Assembly (NCBI GenBank): GCA_014192425.1
Contig: BJHK01000022.1
Span: 5,026-45,516 of the forward strand
Direction of reading: 5' to 3'
Origin: Planctomycetia bacterium
Lineage (GTDB): Bacteria; Planctomycetota; Planctomycetia; Pirellulales; UBA1268
Length of the DNA stretch: 40,491 nt
Part shown: positions 38,900 through 40,491 of the stretch, piece by piece
How positions within the stretch are numbered: position 1 is the stretch's first letter
Layout of the letters: each line of letters begins with the position of its first letter
Position numbers and translations under genes: made by a program
The notes under the pieces: generated by a model
The model's database searches: none
What the model saw: the letters and a program-made list of their open reading frames with translations, nothing else
Told to the model about the DNA's origin: nothing

Positions 38900-39346
38900 T
38901 CAGGGGGCGCGGGGGCCGCGCGCGTCCGCGAGGAGCCGGTCGATCGCGCCGCTGGTGACGGCGTGGCGGAAGGCGTCGAAATCGCGATACACCGCGGCGC
39001 TGGTCAACTGCACCACCCAGTTGTGGACCAGCGGCGTGATCGTGACCACGGTCCGGGCATGCCGCTGCGCCTCCCACATCTCGATCGCCGTCCCCATCGA
39101 GGCCTCGGGGACGTAGGCCACGAGGAGGTCGAAGACGCGGCACATCTCCACGTGGCCGAGGAACACCTCGCGCGCCCGGCGCACGTCGTAGCCCACCGAC
39201 GTGGCATGGCTGGCGAACGGATCGTAGACTTCGGCCTCCGGCCAGTGCTCCTGCACGAGGTCACGGAGGGTGTTCCGATAGGTCTGATCGTGCACGAGGG
39301 CCGCCACGTGCGAGCCCTGCATGATCCCCGCCAGAAAGATCCGCAT
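38900..39346 (-). CDS. Nucleoside 2-deoxyribosyltransferase-like protein
   Basis: A 148-residue product beginning MRIFLAGIMQGSH, like the first strand and loop of the nucleoside deoxyribosyltransferase fold. VFDLLVAYVPEASMGTAIEMWEA (about residues 88-110) fits the conserved D..VA......GT..E...A, in which the glutamate would be the nucleophile. RNTLRDLVQEHWPEAEVYDPFA is the segment after the first strand. Such enzymes exchange bases between deoxynucleosides, but many relatives are of unknown substrate. The ATG (39346-39344) shares the CATG with the divergent peptidase start at 39345. It is convergent with the upstream plus-strand gene, 21 bp away. Confidence 0.6.
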   Translation of the reverse strand: MRIFLAGIMQGSHVAALVHDQTYRNTLRDLVQEHWPEAEVYDPFASHATSVGYDVRRAREVFLGHVEMCRVFDLLVAYVPEASMGTAIEMWEAQRHARTVVTITPLVHNWVVQLTSAAVYRDFDAFRHAVTSGAIDRLLADARGPRAP

Positions 39347-40491
39347 GCCTGTTTCCCGGAAGACGAAGACGCCGGCCCCGAACGCCGCCAGGTCCGCCAG
39401 TGTACGGGGCGGTGCGAAGGGGGGCAGGCCGCCCGCGGTCAACGCCGGCCCCGATCCAGCCGCCGCGCGCCGCGTGCTCCTCGACCTGCTGGCGATTCCG
39501 GGCGTCTCCGGAAAGGAGCGGGCCGTCGCGGAGCGGATCGTGCACTGGCTGCGCGAGGCGGGCTGCCCGGCCGAAGCAATTGCCTTCGACGCGGCGCACA
39601 CGAAGACGCCGCTCCGCGGCGAGGTCGGCAACCTGATCGTGAAGCTGCCCGGCACGCTTCCGGGGCCGCGTCGGCTGCTGATGGCCCACATGGACACGGT
39701 GCCGGTCTGCCTCGGGGCCAAGCCGGTGGTTCGGGGCGGCCATGTCGTCAGTGCCGATCCGAAGACCGGCCTCGGCGGCGACGACCGGGCGGGGGTGAGC
39801 GTGGTGCTCGCGACGGCGCTCGAGATCCTGCGCCGCGGGCTTCCCCATCCGCCGCTCACGCTCCTGTTCGCGATCCAGGAGGAGGTGGGGCTGTACGGCG
39901 CCCGGTTCGTCAAGGCCGCCGACCTCGGTCGGCCGAAACTGGCCTTCAACTTCGACGGCGGTGCCGTGGAGAAGATCACCGTCGGCGCCACCGGCGGCTA
40001 CCGCATGGACATCGTCATCGAGGGCATTGCCAGCCATGCCGGCGTCGCGCCGGAGAAGGGCGTGTCGGCGATCGCGATCGCTGCGCTGGCGATCGCCACG
40101 CTCGTGGAGCAGGGCTGGCACGGCCTCGTGGCGAAGGATGGCAAACGCGGCACGAGCAATGTGGGCACCATTCAGGCCGGCGCGGCGACCAACGTGGTGG
40201 CCGAGTCCGCCACGCTCCGGGCCGAGGCCCGCAGCCACGACGCGGCGTTCCGCGGCCGGATCGTCAAGGCGATCGAGAAGGCGTTCGCCGACGCCGCGCG
40301 GAAGGTGCGGAGCGTCGATGGCAAGGCCGGTCGGGTGACGTTCGACGGCCACCTCGACTACGAGGCCTTCCGGCTCGATGCCGCCGAGCCGTGCGTCGTC
40401 GCGGCGCAGCAGGCGGTGCGGGCGGTCGGCCTCACGCCCCGGCTCGACATCTCCAACGGCGGACTCGACGCCAACTGGATGTTCGCCAACG
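39345..40491 (+). CDS. M20-family metallopeptidase, 3' end cut by window edge
   Basis: A zinc peptidase of the M20 family, closest in motif to tripeptide aminopeptidases (PepT) and other di-zinc exopeptidases. The frame is open from ATG 39345 to the edge (382 codons). Metal and catalytic motifs are in order: MAHMDTVP (first His and catalytic Asp), GGDDRAGVSVVL (bridging Asp), QEEVGLYGA (catalytic Glu pair) and FNFDGG (zinc Asp); the last zinc His would lie beyond the edge. The dimerisation lid is visible (ASHAGVAPEKG). The ATG gives a 47-residue leader with basic repeats before VLLDLLAIPG; a GTG at 39474 is a possible shorter start. The chosen start shares a CATG with the opposite gene. Confidence 0.85.
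   Translation, partial: MPVSRKTKTPAPNAARSASVRGGAKGGRPPAVNAGPDPAAARRVLLDLLAIPGVSGKERAVAERIVHWLREAGCPAEAIAFDAAHTKTPLRGEVGNLIVKLPGTLPGPRRLLMAHMDTVPVCLGAKPVVRGGHVVSADPKTGLGGDDRAGVSVVLATALEILRRGLPHPPLTLLFAIQEEVGLYGARFVKAADLGRPKLAFNFDGGAVEKITVGATGGYRMDIVIEGIASHAGVAPEKGVSAIAIAALAIATLVEQGWHGLVAKDGKRGTSNVGTIQAGAATNVVAESATLRAEARSHDAAFRGRIVKAIEKAFADAARKVRSVDGKAGRVTFDGHLDYEAFRLDAAEPCVVAAQQAVRAVGLTPRLDISNGGLDANWMFAN

Noticed and set aside
39474-39500. GTG 39474 as the main start of the M20 peptidase
   Set aside because: It would remove the first helix of the catalytic domain; ATG 39345 is in frame and uninterrupted, though the shorter start remains possible.

Overview
The window looks like chromosomal DNA from a high-GC planctomycete. 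This is inferred from gene content, not from a marker gene: a cysteine-rich YTV-repeat exported protein, a DUF1552 exported protein, an HTTM-type membrane protein, a DUF6580 membrane protein, leucine-rich-like 23-residue repeats, a small glycine-tailed RRM protein paired with a DEAD-box helicase, and several GTG starts. Gene density is high, short operons alternate between strands, and I see no insertion sequence, prophage, integrase or CRISPR array. Most of the window is housekeeping DNA.

Layout. 1-5410 (minus): a fatty-acid beta-oxidation operon, read as fadB-type multifunctional protein, fadA thiolase, then an AMP-forming acyl-CoA ligase that runs off the left edge. 5613-8179 (plus): a DUF6580 membrane protein, tRNA-Leu(GAG) and a four-S1-domain RNA-binding protein with a 27-bp tandem repeat. 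8207-9487 (minus): serS, divergent from clpS (9599-9946), which is followed by a 1071-residue membrane protein of unknown family. 13395-15704 (minus): the YTV-repeat protein with a strong intrinsic terminator, divergent from rex (15957-16661). 16796-20124 (plus): tRNA-Gln(TTG) and the arginine/ornithine genes argB-argD-argF.

20304-24408 (minus): a fatty-acid-hydroxylase-family protein, the RRM protein and helicase with overlapping stop and start codons, and a repeat protein. 24555-26437 (minus): an exported cyclophilin and an exported MsrB, probably an envelope protein-repair pair. 26501-27178 (plus): an rsmD-like methyltransferase. 27170-28704 (minus): an HTTM protein overlapping a small unknown membrane-anchored protein. 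28923-29960 (plus): tRNA-Ala(GGC) only 8 nt ahead of a class IV aminotransferase. 29983-36229 (minus): glnE, miaB, a cluster of hairpins, and a DUF1552 gene without its usual partner. 36485-38103 (minus): def-fmt with overlapping ends. 38225-38878 (plus): a short glycosyltransferase-like protein. At 39344-39347 a nucleoside-deoxyribosyltransferase-like gene (minus) and an M20 peptidase gene (plus, cut by the right edge) start on the same CATG.

No obvious new multi-gene system stands out. The items most worth following are the 1071-residue protein next to a ClpS whose key pocket histidine is replaced, the two-block cysteine repeat architecture of the YTV protein, the tRNA-Ala/aminotransferase junction, and the CATG shared by two divergent starts. 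All functional calls come from reading motifs by eye; no database search was run.
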